Assembly (NCBI RefSeq): GCF_003369835.1
Contig: NZ_QPMJ01000004.1
Location: forward strand, 186,001 to 250,000
Direction: 5' to 3'
Length of the DNA stretch: 64,000 nt
Source of the DNA: Halorussus rarus
Lineage (GTDB): Archaea; Halobacteriota; Halobacteria; Halobacteriales; Haladaptataceae
In this document: positions 51,233-60,115 of the stretch, piece after piece
Position numbering within the stretch: position 1 is the stretch's first letter
How the letters are laid out: each line of letters opens with the position of its first letter
Notes under the pieces: model-generated
Told to the model about the DNA's origin: nothing
The model's database searches: none
What the model saw: only the letters and a program-made list of their open reading frames with translations
Made by a program: the position numbers and the translations under genes

Positions 51233-53101
51233 ATGGGAACCAAAGACCGGTGGTACGAGAACGCGACGTTCTACGCCATCGACGTCGAGGCGTTCGCGGA
51301 CGGCGACGGCGACGGCGTGGGCGACTTCGAGGGACTGACCGACCGGCTCGACTACCTGGAGAGCCTCGGCATCGACTGCATCTGGCTGCTGCCGTTCTAC
51401 CCGTCCCCGAACCGGGACAACGGCTACGACGTGATGGACTACTACGGCGTCGACGACCGCCACGGCACGCTCGGGGACTTCGTGGAGTTCGCCCGGGAGG
51501 CCGACCGCCGCGGCATCCGGGTCATCGTCGACCTGGTGGTCAACCACACCTCGGACCAGCACCCCTGGTTCCAGCGGGCGCGCGAGGACCCCGACTCCCG
51601 GTACCGGGACTACTACGTCTGGCGCGACGACCTGCCGGAGGACCCGGACCCCCACCGGGGCCCGGTGTTCCCCGGCGAGGAGGACAGCGTCTGGAGCTAC
51701 GACGAGCGGGCCGAGGCGTTCTACTACCACCGGTTCTACCACTTCCAGCCCGACCTCAATATCGCCAACGAGGACGTGCGCGAGGAGATCCGCAAGGTAA
51801 TGGGGTTCTGGCTCGAACTCGGCGTCTCGGGCTTCCGGGTCGACGCCGCCACCCTCATGATCGACAACAAGGGCGGGCTCGAGTCCACACGGCTCGACGA
51901 CCCCCACGGCGTGCTCCGGGACATGCGCAGTTTCGTCGAACGCCGAGGCGACGACGCCATCCTGTTCGCCGAGGCCGACGACGCGCCCGAGCACCTCGGC
52001 GACTACTTCGGCAGCACGACCGGCCGCCAGCCCTCCGACGCCGCGACCGAGGCCGAACTCGGCGAGGGCGACGAGATGAACGTCCTCCTGAACTTCCTGC
52101 TCGACGCCTACCTGGTGCTGGCGCTGGCCGAGCGGGAGGCCGGGCCCATCCGGGAGGTGCTCGACCTCCTGCCGCCCACGCCCGAGGGCGGCCAGTGGGC
52201 CAACTTCCTCCGGAACTACGACGAGCTCAACGTCGGCCGGCTGCCGGAGGCCGACCAGCGGAAGGTGTTCGAGGCGTTCGCGCCCGACGAGGACATGCGC
52301 ATCTACGGCCGGGGCATCCGGCGACGGCTCGCGCCGATGCTCGGCGCGGTCTCCGGGAGCAGCGAGGGACGACGTCCCTCGGACCATTCGAGCGGGCAAG
52401 GCCCGCGAGAAGACGATGCGACTGGAGGCTCGTTGGACTCGTCCGACGGCGACCCCGACCGAATCCGGCTGGCCTACAGCCTCCTGTACTCGCTGCCGGG
52501 CACGCCGCTGCTGGTGTACGGCGACGAGATCGGAATGGGCGACGACCTCGACCTGCCCGGCCGGACCGCGGTCCGGACCCCGATGCAGTGGTCGGGCGAG
52601 CGCAACGCCGGGTTCTCGACGGCCGACCCCGAGGACCTGGTCCGGCCGGTCGTCTCGGGCGGTCCGTACGGCTACGAGTCGGTCAACGTCGCCGCCCAGC
52701 GCGGCGACCCCGACTCGCTGCTCCAGTGGTTCTCGCGGCTCAACCGACTCCGAAGCGAGTGCCCCGAGATCGGGAGCGGCGACTGCGAGGTCCTGGACGT
52801 CGACGACCCCTCGGTGTTCGCCCACCGCATGGTCAGCGACCACGGCCGGGTCGTCGCGGTCCACAACCTCGACGACCGCCCGGCCGAGGTGACGCTCGAC
52901 CTGGTGGCCGAACCCGACCGGCTGTTCGGCGAGGCGGCGTTCGAGCGGGTCAGTCCCGACAGCGGTGACACAGCGGTCGCAGACGGGAACGGCGGCGACG
53001 CTTCCGGCGCCGACGCTTCCGGGGGCGCCGACGCGGGCGCGTGGCGGTTCGAACTGGGCCGATACGGCTTCTGCTGGGTCCGGGTGGAGCAGCACGTCTG
53101 A
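51233..53101 (+). CDS. GH13 family enzyme (trehalose-synthase-like) with in-frame insert
   Basis: 622 aa from ATG 51233. Alpha-amylase superfamily barrel, closest to trehalose synthase/maltosyltransferase-type members. Catalytic regions: I DLVVNH (100-105), II GFRVDAATL with nucleophile Asp204, III LFAEADD with acid/base Glu247, IV FLRNYDEL with Asp330. Region IV has Tyr329 where His is nearly universal. Residues about 374-406 (SGSSEGRRPSDHSSGQGPREDD...) are an extra segment encoded by a palindrome-rich stretch, placed between GIRRRLAPMLG and RIRLAYSLLYSLPGTPLL, which normally join with a short loop. A Gly/Ala/Asp-rich linker precedes the last strand. Probable role: compatible-solute or glycogen-type alpha-glucan metabolism; product unproven. 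Confidence 0.88.
   Translation: MGTKDRWYENATFYAIDVEAFADGDGDGVGDFEGLTDRLDYLESLGIDCIWLLPFYPSPNRDNGYDVMDYYGVDDRHGTLGDFVEFAREADRRGIRVIVDLVVNHTSDQHPWFQRAREDPDSRYRDYYVWRDDLPEDPDPHRGPVFPGEEDSVWSYDERAEAFYYHRFYHFQPDLNIANEDVREEIRKVMGFWLELGVSGFRVDAATLMIDNKGGLESTRLDDPHGVLRDMRSFVERRGDDAILFAEADDAPEHLGDYFGSTTGRQPSDAATEAELGEGDEMNVLLNFLLDAYLVLALAEREAGPIREVLDLLPPTPEGGQWANFLRNYDELNVGRLPEADQRKVFEAFAPDEDMRIYGRGIRRRLAPMLGAVSGSSEGRRPSDHSSGQGPREDDATGGSLDSSDGDPDRIRLAYSLLYSLPGTPLLVYGDEIGMGDDLDLPGRTAVRTPMQWSGERNAGFSTADPEDLVRPVVSGGPYGYESVNVAAQRGDPDSLLQWFSRLNRLRSECPEIGSGDCEVLDVDDPSVFAHRMVSDHGRVVAVHNLDDRPAEVTLDLVAEPDRLFGEAAFERVSPDSGDTAVADGNGGDASGADASGGADAGAWRFELGRYGFCWVRVEQHV
52363..52406. repeat. Twin-hairpin palindromic element inside GH13 gene
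   Basis: CGAGGGAC-GAC-GTCCCTCG (52363-52381, eight-base arms) is followed by GCGGGC-AAG-GCCCGC (52392-52406, six-base arms). Together they look like a small REP/MITE-type element that inserted in frame and is now translated as part of the protein. Confidence 0.55.
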
Positions 53102-53133
53102 GGCGGCGGGACGGGCCCCAACCTCGCCGCAAC

Positions 53134-54759
53134 TCACTCCAGGTAGCCCATGTCCTCAAGTCGGCGCTCGACGCCCTCGTCGGTCGTCGCCGTCTCTCGT
53201 CGGGGGTCGTACGGCGGGTAGGACGCGACGCCGGCCGGCGAGACGACGTCGAGAGCCTCGCCGTCCATCCGCTCGCTCGCCGGCACGCCGAACGTCGCCA
53301 GCACCGTCGGGCAGACGTCGAAGAGGTGCGGCCGGTCGAGCGTGTCCTCGCGGTCGACGGCCGCGCCGCGGGCCGCGAAGATGCCGTCGCGCTTGTGGTT
53401 CCACCTCCCCGACAGTCCCGCGAAGACGTCGCCGCCGACCGCCACCGACAGCAGGTTCTCGAAGTCGGCCGGCACCGTCACGACGTCGGGGCCCCGCTCG
53501 ACGTGCGGGCCTTCGAAGTACTCCTCGCGAGGCGCGACGCGCTCGAACACCGGCTCGCCGTCCGGGGTCGTGGCCGACGACAGCAGGCCGACGAGCTCCT
53601 CGCGGACCGCCTCGTACTCCTCGCGGGGGACCGTTCCGTTCGGTTCGCGCCCCTCGACGTTCAGCCGGACGCCGCACTCGCTGCGGGTCCGGGCGTAGGC
53701 GACCGAGTTCGGAAAGTCCACGCTCGCCTCGGTGGTGGCGACCACCTCCTCGGGGACTATTTGGCCCAGGACGCGGTTCAGCCCCACCTTCCGCAGCAGG
53801 GGAACGACCCGCTGGGGCGTCACGTCGTACCGCGCCAAGAGGCCGGCGGCGCGGGTCGCCAGCGCGGTCACAGCGTCCGTCGCGGCCGCGCCGGGTAATG
53901 AACCGCCGTCGGCTCCGTCCGAACCTCCGAGGGTCGACTTCCAGCGCGGTCGGCCGACGCCGCCGGTCGTCGTCTCGGTCCAGCCCTCTCGACGGAGGAA
54001 CTCGTTGACCCGGAACTCGTAGCCGGCGTACGGGCCCGTGCCGTGGTCGCTCACCAGGAACACGTTCTCCGGGTCCCACCGGTCGAGCAGCCGGTCGATC
54101 TGGTCGTCGACGCAGGAGTAGACCGCGTCGAGCGCCTCCCAGTCGCCGGGTCGGGCGTGAATGATGGAGTCGGTCTGCTGGAACTCCACGAAGCCGAACG
54201 CGGGGTCGACCCGGCCGGCCAGCAGGTCGAACGCCGCGCGCCGGCTCCGGACCGCGTCGAGCCGACGGTCGAGGTCGGTCCCCTCGGCCCCGGTGACGTC
54301 CTCCTGAGGGTAGACCTCGTACTCGCCGAGTTCGTCGCGGAGCTCCTCTAGGATGCCGTCGGGATGGCACGTCGGCTCGGCCGGTGCCATGTACCCCGGC
54401 ACGAGCGCGCCGTCGAACGACGTGGACGGGTGGGTGGCGGGCACGTTGACGACGACGCTCGACCGGTCGCGGCGGTCGAGCACCTCCCACAGCGACGGCT
54501 CCCGGACGCTGGTCGCGTTCGCGAGGTCCCACTCGTAGCCGTCGTAGGTCAGGAAGTCGAAGACCCCGTGCTTGCCCGGATTCGTTCCGGTGTACAGCGA
54601 GGGCCACGCGCTCGGGGTCCACGGCGGAACCTGGGAGACCAGGGGCGCGCGGACGCCCTCGGTCGCTATCGACCGGACGGTCGGCGCGCTCCCGCGCTCG
54701 AACAGCCGGTCGAGCACGCCCCAGCTCGCCCCGTCCAGCCCGATCAAGAGGGTGCGCAT
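53134..54759 (-). CDS. Alkaline-phosphatase-superfamily phosphodiesterase
   Basis: 541 aa from ATG 54759. Type I phosphodiesterase/nucleotide pyrophosphatase fold: LLIGLDGASWGVLDRL with the first metal Asp (about 9), VPPWTPSAWPSLYTGTNPGKHGVFDF holding the Thr/Ser nucleophile, FQQTDSIIHARPGDW and VFLVSDHGTGPY (Asp-His metal pair), then WNHKRDGIFAARG and the final HLFDVCPTVLATFGVP. Likely acts on phosphodiesters or sulfate/phosphate esters of surface glycans or lipids; haloarchaeal relatives sit in glycosylation loci. No signal peptide, so cytoplasmic. Converges on the GH13 gene. Confidence 0.9.
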   Translation of the reverse strand: MRTLLIGLDGASWGVLDRLFERGSAPTVRSIATEGVRAPLVSQVPPWTPSAWPSLYTGTNPGKHGVFDFLTYDGYEWDLANATSVREPSLWEVLDRRDRSSVVVNVPATHPSTSFDGALVPGYMAPAEPTCHPDGILEELRDELGEYEVYPQEDVTGAEGTDLDRRLDAVRSRRAAFDLLAGRVDPAFGFVEFQQTDSIIHARPGDWEALDAVYSCVDDQIDRLLDRWDPENVFLVSDHGTGPYAGYEFRVNEFLRREGWTETTTGGVGRPRWKSTLGGSDGADGGSLPGAAATDAVTALATRAAGLLARYDVTPQRVVPLLRKVGLNRVLGQIVPEEVVATTEASVDFPNSVAYARTRSECGVRLNVEGREPNGTVPREEYEAVREELVGLLSSATTPDGEPVFERVAPREEYFEGPHVERGPDVVTVPADFENLLSVAVGGDVFAGLSGRWNHKRDGIFAARGAAVDREDTLDRPHLFDVCPTVLATFGVPASERMDGEALDVVSPAGVASYPPYDPRRETATTDEGVERRLEDMGYLE

Positions 54760-54905
54760 ACCGACCGGCCACGCCGTCCACCTACATATTCGGTTCCCCC
54801 GACGCGCTGACCGGACCGGCGACAAGAGTGATTACTGTCGGCGCCGCAGAGTCATCCGAATCGGGAGACCGCCCGGTCCCCGCCGAGGTCCCCGATCCGA
54901 TAACT

Positions 54906-55619
54906 ATGCCAGAGCCGCTGTCACCGTTCGAGCAGTCCCGCGTGGTAGAGTCGGCCGCCGCCTCGACAGACGACGGTCTGTTCGACGTCGAGCGCCGGGT
55001 GGTCGAATCGCACTTCACCGACCGCGACGCAGCGGTGCTGGACCTGGGCTGCGGGACCGGCAGGACGACCGCCGCGCTCGACCGGCTGGGGTTCGACGTC
55101 GTGGGCGTCGACGTCAGCGAACCGATGATACGACGCGCCCGGTCGCTGTTCCCGGCTATCGACTTCAGGACCGGCGACGCTGCGGACCTGTCGTTCGCCG
55201 ACGAGCGCTTCGAGTACGTCCTGTTCTCGTTCAACGGCCTCGACTACGTCCGGCCCGAGGGCGACAGGTACGTCGCGCTCCGGGAGATCCACCGCGTGCT
55301 CAGGCCCGGCGGGACGTTCGCCTTCAGTTCGCACAACCCGTTCTACGTCCTCCCGGCCGACCCGACGAGCCCGTACGGCTACTACCTCGTGGCCCGGTTC
55401 TGGCTCCGGAACCTCCGCGACGGGACCGCGACTGCGGCGTACAAAACCGACGTGCTCGGCGACAGGACGCTCGACACCTACTTCATCTCGCCGCGGGGCC
55501 AGCGCCGCCAGCTCTCGCGCTGCGGGTTCCGCGTCTGCGAGGTGGTCGCGAAGGAGAGCGCACCTTCGGTCTGGCTCGACCCGTGGCCCTACTACGTCGC
55601 GGAGCGACCCGGCTCGTGA
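54906..55619 (+). CDS. Class I SAM-dependent methyltransferase
   Basis: 237 aa from ATG 54906; a GTG at 54828 would add 26 residues. Methyltransf_11/25 fold: motif I VLDLGCGTGRTTAAL, acidic motif II VVGVDVSEPMI, then FRTGDAADLSFADERFEYVLFSFNGLDYV and VLRPGGTFAFSSHNPF. It probably methylates a small molecule or sugar in the surface-glycan pathway, judged from its neighbours only. The next gene (FemAB-like) starts 126 bp downstream on the same strand. Confidence 0.9.
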   Translation: MPEPLSPFEQSRVVESAAASTDDGLFDVERRVVESHFTDRDAAVLDLGCGTGRTTAALDRLGFDVVGVDVSEPMIRRARSLFPAIDFRTGDAADLSFADERFEYVLFSFNGLDYVRPEGDRYVALREIHRVLRPGGTFAFSSHNPFYVLPADPTSPYGYYLVARFWLRNLRDGTATAAYKTDVLGDRTLDTYFISPRGQRRQLSRCGFRVCEVVAKESAPSVWLDPWPYYVAERPGS

Positions 55620-55744
55620 CGGGGTGCCGGCTCGACCGCGTCTCGCGTCGCGAAAAGGGCTTAGGCCCGTAATTTATGTAACCGACCGTCGTACCTGTTC
55701 GCGGCATCTGCTCGGATCAAACGAAAGACATCGGACAACTCTAC

Positions 55745-56815
55745 ATGAGTGAGAAAACCGTCCAGATTTACCGAAGCATCGACGACGTCAACGAGAATCA
55801 GTGGAACACCCTGGTCGACCAGTCCGAGCGGGGGAGCGTCTTCCACAGGACCGGGTGGCTCCGGGCCGTCGAGCGGGGACTCGGCCGGCCTGCGCGCCAC
55901 CTCGTGGTGAAGAAGGGCGGCAACCCGATAAGCGTCTTCCCGAACTTCCTCGTGGACGTCGGCGTCTCGGACGTCGTGCCGATGTCGCCCGACGGCCTCG
56001 GGCTGCAGCGGCTCGCCTCCAGCGACCCGGGGTTCGGCGGTCCGCTGTTCGTCGGCGACGAGGCGGCGAACTTCGAGGTGGCCTTCGACTCCGCCGAGAA
56101 GCTGCTGGCCGCGACCGACGCCGTCCACCACCTGCTGAAGCCCTCCGACGCGGACTTCGCGCGCTACACCACGCACCTCGCCGATCGGGGGTACCGGCCG
56201 ACCGTCCGGAGCTGTCGGTTCGTCATCGACCTCCGGCAGGGGTGGGACGCGGTCGAGGCCGGGATGGACCGGTCGAAGCGGTCGAACCTCGACAGCGCCC
56301 GCGAGAACGCGATGACCGTCGAGAACGCGCCGCTCGACGGGTCGGTACTGTCGTCGTTCTACGACACCTACCGAGCGGCGATGGAGCGGATCGACGGGAC
56401 GACCTACCCCTTCGAGTTCTTCGAGTCGCTGGCCGACGGCTTCGCCGACCGCGTGGAGCTGTTCGCGGCGCGGATCGACGGCGAGTTCGCGGGCGGCCAG
56501 CTCTACCTGGTCGACGACGACCGATCGACCGTCCACGAGTTCTTCCGGGGCATCGACGCCGACTACTTCGAGTACAACCCGACCGAACTGCTCGGCGAAC
56601 GCGCCATGAAGTGGGCCATCGAGCGGGGGTACGACGAGTACGACCTCGGCAGCACGACCCCGGACTTCACCGACGGCTCGTTCACCTACAAGGACGAGCT
56701 CGGCGCCGAGATACGACCCATCCTCCTCTGGGAGCGCGGCGGCTCGGCGGTCAGGTGGCACGCCTACCGGGCCGGTCGGTGGCTGCTCCGGAACCGCGAC
56801 GGAAAGAAGAAGTAG
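55745..56815 (+). CDS. FemAB/GNAT-fold acyl- or aminoacyltransferase
   Basis: 356 aa. Two GNAT-like halves as in FemX/BioF2-type transferases: N-terminal NENQWNTLVDQSERGSVFHRTGWLRAVERGLGRPARHLVVKKGGNPISVFP and C-terminal FEFFESLADGFADRVELFAARIDGEFAGGQLYLVDDD ... FEYNPTELLGERAMKWAIERGYDEYDLGSTTPDFTDGSFTYKDELG. The final F-K/TYKDELGA block is the substrate-end signature. Bacterial FemAB adds amino acids to peptidoglycan; archaea lack this, so the haloarchaeal protein likely N-acylates an amino-sugar or peptide in exopolysaccharide. A paralogue lies at 58891-59946. Confidence 0.87.
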   Translation: MSEKTVQIYRSIDDVNENQWNTLVDQSERGSVFHRTGWLRAVERGLGRPARHLVVKKGGNPISVFPNFLVDVGVSDVVPMSPDGLGLQRLASSDPGFGGPLFVGDEAANFEVAFDSAEKLLAATDAVHHLLKPSDADFARYTTHLADRGYRPTVRSCRFVIDLRQGWDAVEAGMDRSKRSNLDSARENAMTVENAPLDGSVLSSFYDTYRAAMERIDGTTYPFEFFESLADGFADRVELFAARIDGEFAGGQLYLVDDDRSTVHEFFRGIDADYFEYNPTELLGERAMKWAIERGYDEYDLGSTTPDFTDGSFTYKDELGAEIRPILLWERGGSAVRWHAYRAGRWLLRNRDGKKK

Positions 56816-56836
56816 CGATGCGGTTCGGGACGCGGG

Positions 56837-57226
56837 TTACTCGTCGATACCTAACTCCTCTTCGAGCAGCGCGACGTTGCGCTCGTTGGCCTTCCACACC
56901 GCGTCGATGACGGTCCCGAGCACCGGCACCGAGCCGACGACCGCGTCGACACCGACGTTGAACAGCATCTTGAGCAGGGTGTCCCGCGAGGCCCCCATCT
57001 GGGCGCCCTCGGCCACGATGTACAGCGAGATGGCCGCCGACACCGCGTCGCCGCCCACCGGCAGGATGCCGAGGATGGGGTCGAGCCCGATCTTGTAGTT
57101 GATCACCGGGAGCTCGATGGCCTCGTCGAGCAGTCGCGCGACCGTGCGGACGCGCTCCATCGCGGGCGGTTCGTCCTCGACCGAGACCTCGATCGGCTGG
57201 CCGCGTTCGTCGGATCCGGAGTCCAT
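56837..57226 (-). CDS. DUF4112 family membrane protein
   Basis: 129 aa. Short acidic N-terminus, then VRTVARLLDEAIELPVINYKIGLDPILGILPVGGDAVSAAISLYIVAEGAQMGASRDTLLKMLFNVGVDAVVGSVPVLGTVIDAVWKANERN, which is the DUF4112 pattern of two hydrophobic hairpins rich in Gly/Pro. Function unknown. Convergent with the FemAB-like gene. Confidence 0.88.
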   Translation of the reverse strand: MDSGSDERGQPIEVSVEDEPPAMERVRTVARLLDEAIELPVINYKIGLDPILGILPVGGDAVSAAISLYIVAEGAQMGASRDTLLKMLFNVGVDAVVGSVPVLGTVIDAVWKANERNVALLEEELGIDE

Positions 57227-57337
57227 AATTGCATCGAGTCGGTCCGAACCGAAAGGTCTGCTGGCCCGTGGCCGGCCGACGGCTGCCCGACATACTCATG
57301 CCCGTGGAGCCGTCACCTCCACGTACACGGTGGGGAA

Positions 57338-58636
57338 ATGACCACGCTCAAGCTGACACGTACGGAGCCGACTGAGTCGTCGGTGCGCTACGAGTTCGAC
57401 TACCCGGAGGCGCTCAGCGGGTTCTTCCTCGACACGACGTTCGAGGCGGAGTACGGCGTCGACGTCGGCGACGTCCCCGAGAGCGTCCTCGCGATTCCGT
57501 GGGTGGCGAACGTCTGCCCGCTCGCGTGGGCGACCGGGGTCGACGTCGAACTCCCGCGGCTCGACGACCGGTTCCACGAGTCGCTGACCGCCGTCCGGCG
57601 GAACCTGCGGGAGATGTACCCCCAGGTCGTCCAGGGGAGCGAGGTGCGATGCCGTGAACTGGTCGACAACGACCCGGACGCCGGGACCGCTCGGAACAGC
57701 GCCGTGCTGTTCAGCGGCGGCATCGACGCGCTCCACACCTATCGCCGACACCGGGACGAGGACCCGACGCTCGTCAGCATCCACGGCTTCGACGTGGACC
57801 TCGACGACGGGACCGCGTGGCGCGACAAGAAGGAGCGGGTCGACGCGTTCGCCCGGAAGCGCGGCCTCGACTCGGTCTCCATGCGGACGAACATGATGTC
57901 GTTCCTGGAGGACTTCATGCTCAACGCCCACTTCCGGCGATTCCTCCAGAGCGACTGGTACGACGCGGTCCAGCAGGGGCTCGGAATCACGGGGCTCTGC
58001 GCGCCGCTGGCGTACGCGGAGGGATTCGACACCATCTACATGGCCGACGGCGCCTCCGAGACCTACGACATCAAGGTCGGGAACCACCCGCGCGTCGTCG
58101 ACAACATCGCGTGGAGCGGGACCGCGGTGCGCAGCGACGGGTACGAGTTCACCCGCCAGGAGAAGATCGAGCAGATGGCCGGGTTCCTCGAAGACGAGGA
58201 CATCTCCCCGCACACCTGCCTCAAGTCCGGGGCGGGCAACTGTAGCGAGTGCGAGAAGTGCCTGCGGACCGCGTTCGGGCTGGTGCTCGCCGGATTCGAC
58301 CCCAACCGACACGGCTACGACGTCGACGGGGACAGCTTCGAGTACGCCCGCGACAGGCTCGTCGCCGGCGACTGGCACCTCGGGCCGGCGAAGGCGGTCA
58401 TGTGGCGGGACCTCCGGGATCACGCCCGACTGGACCTCGACGAGCGACTCGACGCGGACGCGTCCTACTACTCCGACGCTCGCGCGTTCTTCGAGTGGCT
58501 GGCCGAGGTCGACGTCGACCGATTCGAGGACCCGACGAACACGTCCGGGTTCCGGGCGTACAAGCTCACCCGGCAGCTCCCGGCCTCGCCGCTGGTCCAC
58601 TCGGTCCGCAGGCAGGTGCTGGACGTGATCTGGTAG
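57338..58636 (+). CDS. PP-loop-like ATP pyrophosphatase with Cys cluster
   Basis: 432 aa. No close family recognised. Residues 123-133 read VLFSGGIDALH, a PP-loop (SGGxDS) nucleotide-binding signature with Ala in place of the last Ser; after it come LVSIHGFDVDLDDG and KERVDAFARKRGLDSVSMRTN, the expected second strand and helix of the HUP fold. Near the middle is CLKSGAGNCSECEKCLRTAFG (Cys294, 302, 305, 308), a C-x7-C-x2-C-x2-C cluster that probably binds zinc or FeS. PP-loop enzymes adenylate a carboxyl or carbonyl and transfer N or S. Its place between two FemAB-like genes points to modification of a surface sugar or peptide; this is inference. Confidence 0.72.
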   Translation: MTTLKLTRTEPTESSVRYEFDYPEALSGFFLDTTFEAEYGVDVGDVPESVLAIPWVANVCPLAWATGVDVELPRLDDRFHESLTAVRRNLREMYPQVVQGSEVRCRELVDNDPDAGTARNSAVLFSGGIDALHTYRRHRDEDPTLVSIHGFDVDLDDGTAWRDKKERVDAFARKRGLDSVSMRTNMMSFLEDFMLNAHFRRFLQSDWYDAVQQGLGITGLCAPLAYAEGFDTIYMADGASETYDIKVGNHPRVVDNIAWSGTAVRSDGYEFTRQEKIEQMAGFLEDEDISPHTCLKSGAGNCSECEKCLRTAFGLVLAGFDPNRHGYDVDGDSFEYARDRLVAGDWHLGPAKAVMWRDLRDHARLDLDERLDADASYYSDARAFFEWLAEVDVDRFEDPTNTSGFRAYKLTRQLPASPLVHSVRRQVLDVIW

Positions 58637-58692
58637 GTCGGTCCGCCCGCGTGCTTCCGCCGACAGTCGGCAAAACGTTCTCAGTTCGGTCT

Positions 58693-58797
58693 CTACTGTC
58701 CCGTGAGGTCGCGTGCACGTTCCCGCTCGGCCACCAGCTCGGGGTCGTCTGCGTCGTACAGTTCCCCGTTCAGCATCTTCTCTTTCTCGTTGTTCAT
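58693..58797 (-). pseudogene. Truncated maltose/galactoside O-acetyltransferase
   Basis: 34 codons reading MNNEKEKMLNGELYDADDPE and on to RARDLTGQ, then TAG. This is the N-terminal Mac domain of maltose O-acetyltransferase/NodL proteins, which are normally about 185 aa with a left-handed beta-helix of hexapeptide repeats after this point. The whole acetyltransferase domain is missing and the PP-loop gene ends only 56 bp beyond the stop. It is a gene remnant, probably left by the rearrangement that placed the flanking genes. Confidence 0.7.
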
Positions 58798-58890
58798 GCG
58801 TGTCGTTGATTCGGCGGCCGAGTTATACTCTCCGCACTCCCTGAAGCGATCAAGGGCAGAACGTCCGCTTCGGTCGCGCCTCGCCGCGGG

Positions 58891-59946
58891 TCAGAGGCTC
58901 AGCGCGGCCGCCAGCTCCGACTTGAGCGAGCTGACCGGCCCCGAGAGCCGCCGGCCGAGCCTGTAGGCGGGCCACTTCAGCGGCGAGACGCCGCGCTCCC
59001 ACGCCAGCGCCGGCATCGGGCGCGCGCCGAACTGCTCCTTGAACCGGAACACGCCGTCCCGGAAGTCCAGGTCGGTCCCGCCGAAGTTGTACGTGTCGTA
59101 GCCGTGCTCCTGACCCCACTTGATGGCGTGCTCGTGGAGCAGTTCCGAGGGGTTGTACTCGAAGTGCTCCTCGGTGATGGCCGACGACTCGTAGTGGAGG
59201 GTCGAGCGCTCGTCGTCGAGCGTGAGCAGTATCGTGCCGCGGTCGCCGCCGTCGGCCCGGAGCGTCAGCAGCTTCAGCCGGTCGTCGAAATCGGCGAGTT
59301 CGAGCCAGAACCGGCGGGGCGTCTTCCTGCCGCCGACCCGGTCCATCACCGACGAGAACCCCTCGTAGAACTCGGCCATCGTCTCCTCGGTCACCTCCCG
59401 GTCGACGATCTCGTACTCCCGGTCGTTGGCCCGCCTGATGGCCTGCCGGCGCGACTTGTCCATCCCGGCGAGGATCTCCTCCCAGTCCCGGCCGATGTCG
59501 AGCGTGAAGTCGCCGTAGATCAGCCGCTGGCGGTAGCCGTGCTCGCGGAACAGCTCGTGGTAGCGGCTGAACTCCGGTCCGGAGGTCTGGACCTGGTTCG
59601 AGATGACGTCGTCGTCGCAGACCGCGGGCACCGCGTCGAGCAGCGCGTCGATCACCGCCTCCTCGTCGGTCATCGCGATCGGGCCCGCGGGGCCGGGCTT
59701 GGGCGACGAGAGGTGCTTGACCGGCAGCCCGTCGCTCTCCGTCACGAAGTTCGGGAAGAGGCCGACCGGGTTGCCCTTCTTCTCGACGACCAGGTGGCGC
59801 GGCTCGTACCTGGTCCCCCGTTCGATCGCGCGCTGCCAGCCGTACCGGTGGTACACTCTTCCCACCGCCGCGTTCTCGACGACCTGGTTCCACTGGTTCC
59901 GGTTCACGGACTCGATGGTGTCGACTCCGCGAACGTCTAGAGACAT
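58891..59946 (-). CDS. FemAB/GNAT-fold acyl- or aminoacyltransferase
   Basis: 351 aa, paralogue of the 55745 gene with the same layout: NRNQWNQVVENAAVGRVYHRYGWQRAIERGTRYEPRHLVVEKKGNPVGLFPNF at the start, then MDKSRRQAIRRANDREYEIVDREV, FYEGFSSVMDRVGGRKTPRRFW and FEYNPSELLHEHAIKWGQEHGYDTYNFGGTDLDFRDGVFRFKEQFGA at the end. The two copies differ clearly in the middle, so they may add different groups. Divergent from the ATP-grasp gene (169 bp between starts). Confidence 0.87.
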   Translation of the reverse strand: MSLDVRGVDTIESVNRNQWNQVVENAAVGRVYHRYGWQRAIERGTRYEPRHLVVEKKGNPVGLFPNFVTESDGLPVKHLSSPKPGPAGPIAMTDEEAVIDALLDAVPAVCDDDVISNQVQTSGPEFSRYHELFREHGYRQRLIYGDFTLDIGRDWEEILAGMDKSRRQAIRRANDREYEIVDREVTEETMAEFYEGFSSVMDRVGGRKTPRRFWLELADFDDRLKLLTLRADGGDRGTILLTLDDERSTLHYESSAITEEHFEYNPSELLHEHAIKWGQEHGYDTYNFGGTDLDFRDGVFRFKEQFGARPMPALAWERGVSPLKWPAYRLGRRLSGPVSSLKSELAAALSL

Positions 59947-60115
59947 CCGACTCGTTCCCCCTGATTACCTGCCTCTGACGGCGGGCGCGGGGAAAAGTGG
60001 TTCGGCGGTCCCGGTAACGCACCGCACGCCCGCGGTCGCCGCGGAACGCCGTCGCGCCCGGGAGGTGCGCGAACTGGCAGGTAGCTTCATTACGAAGCGC
60101 GCGGATACGTCACCC

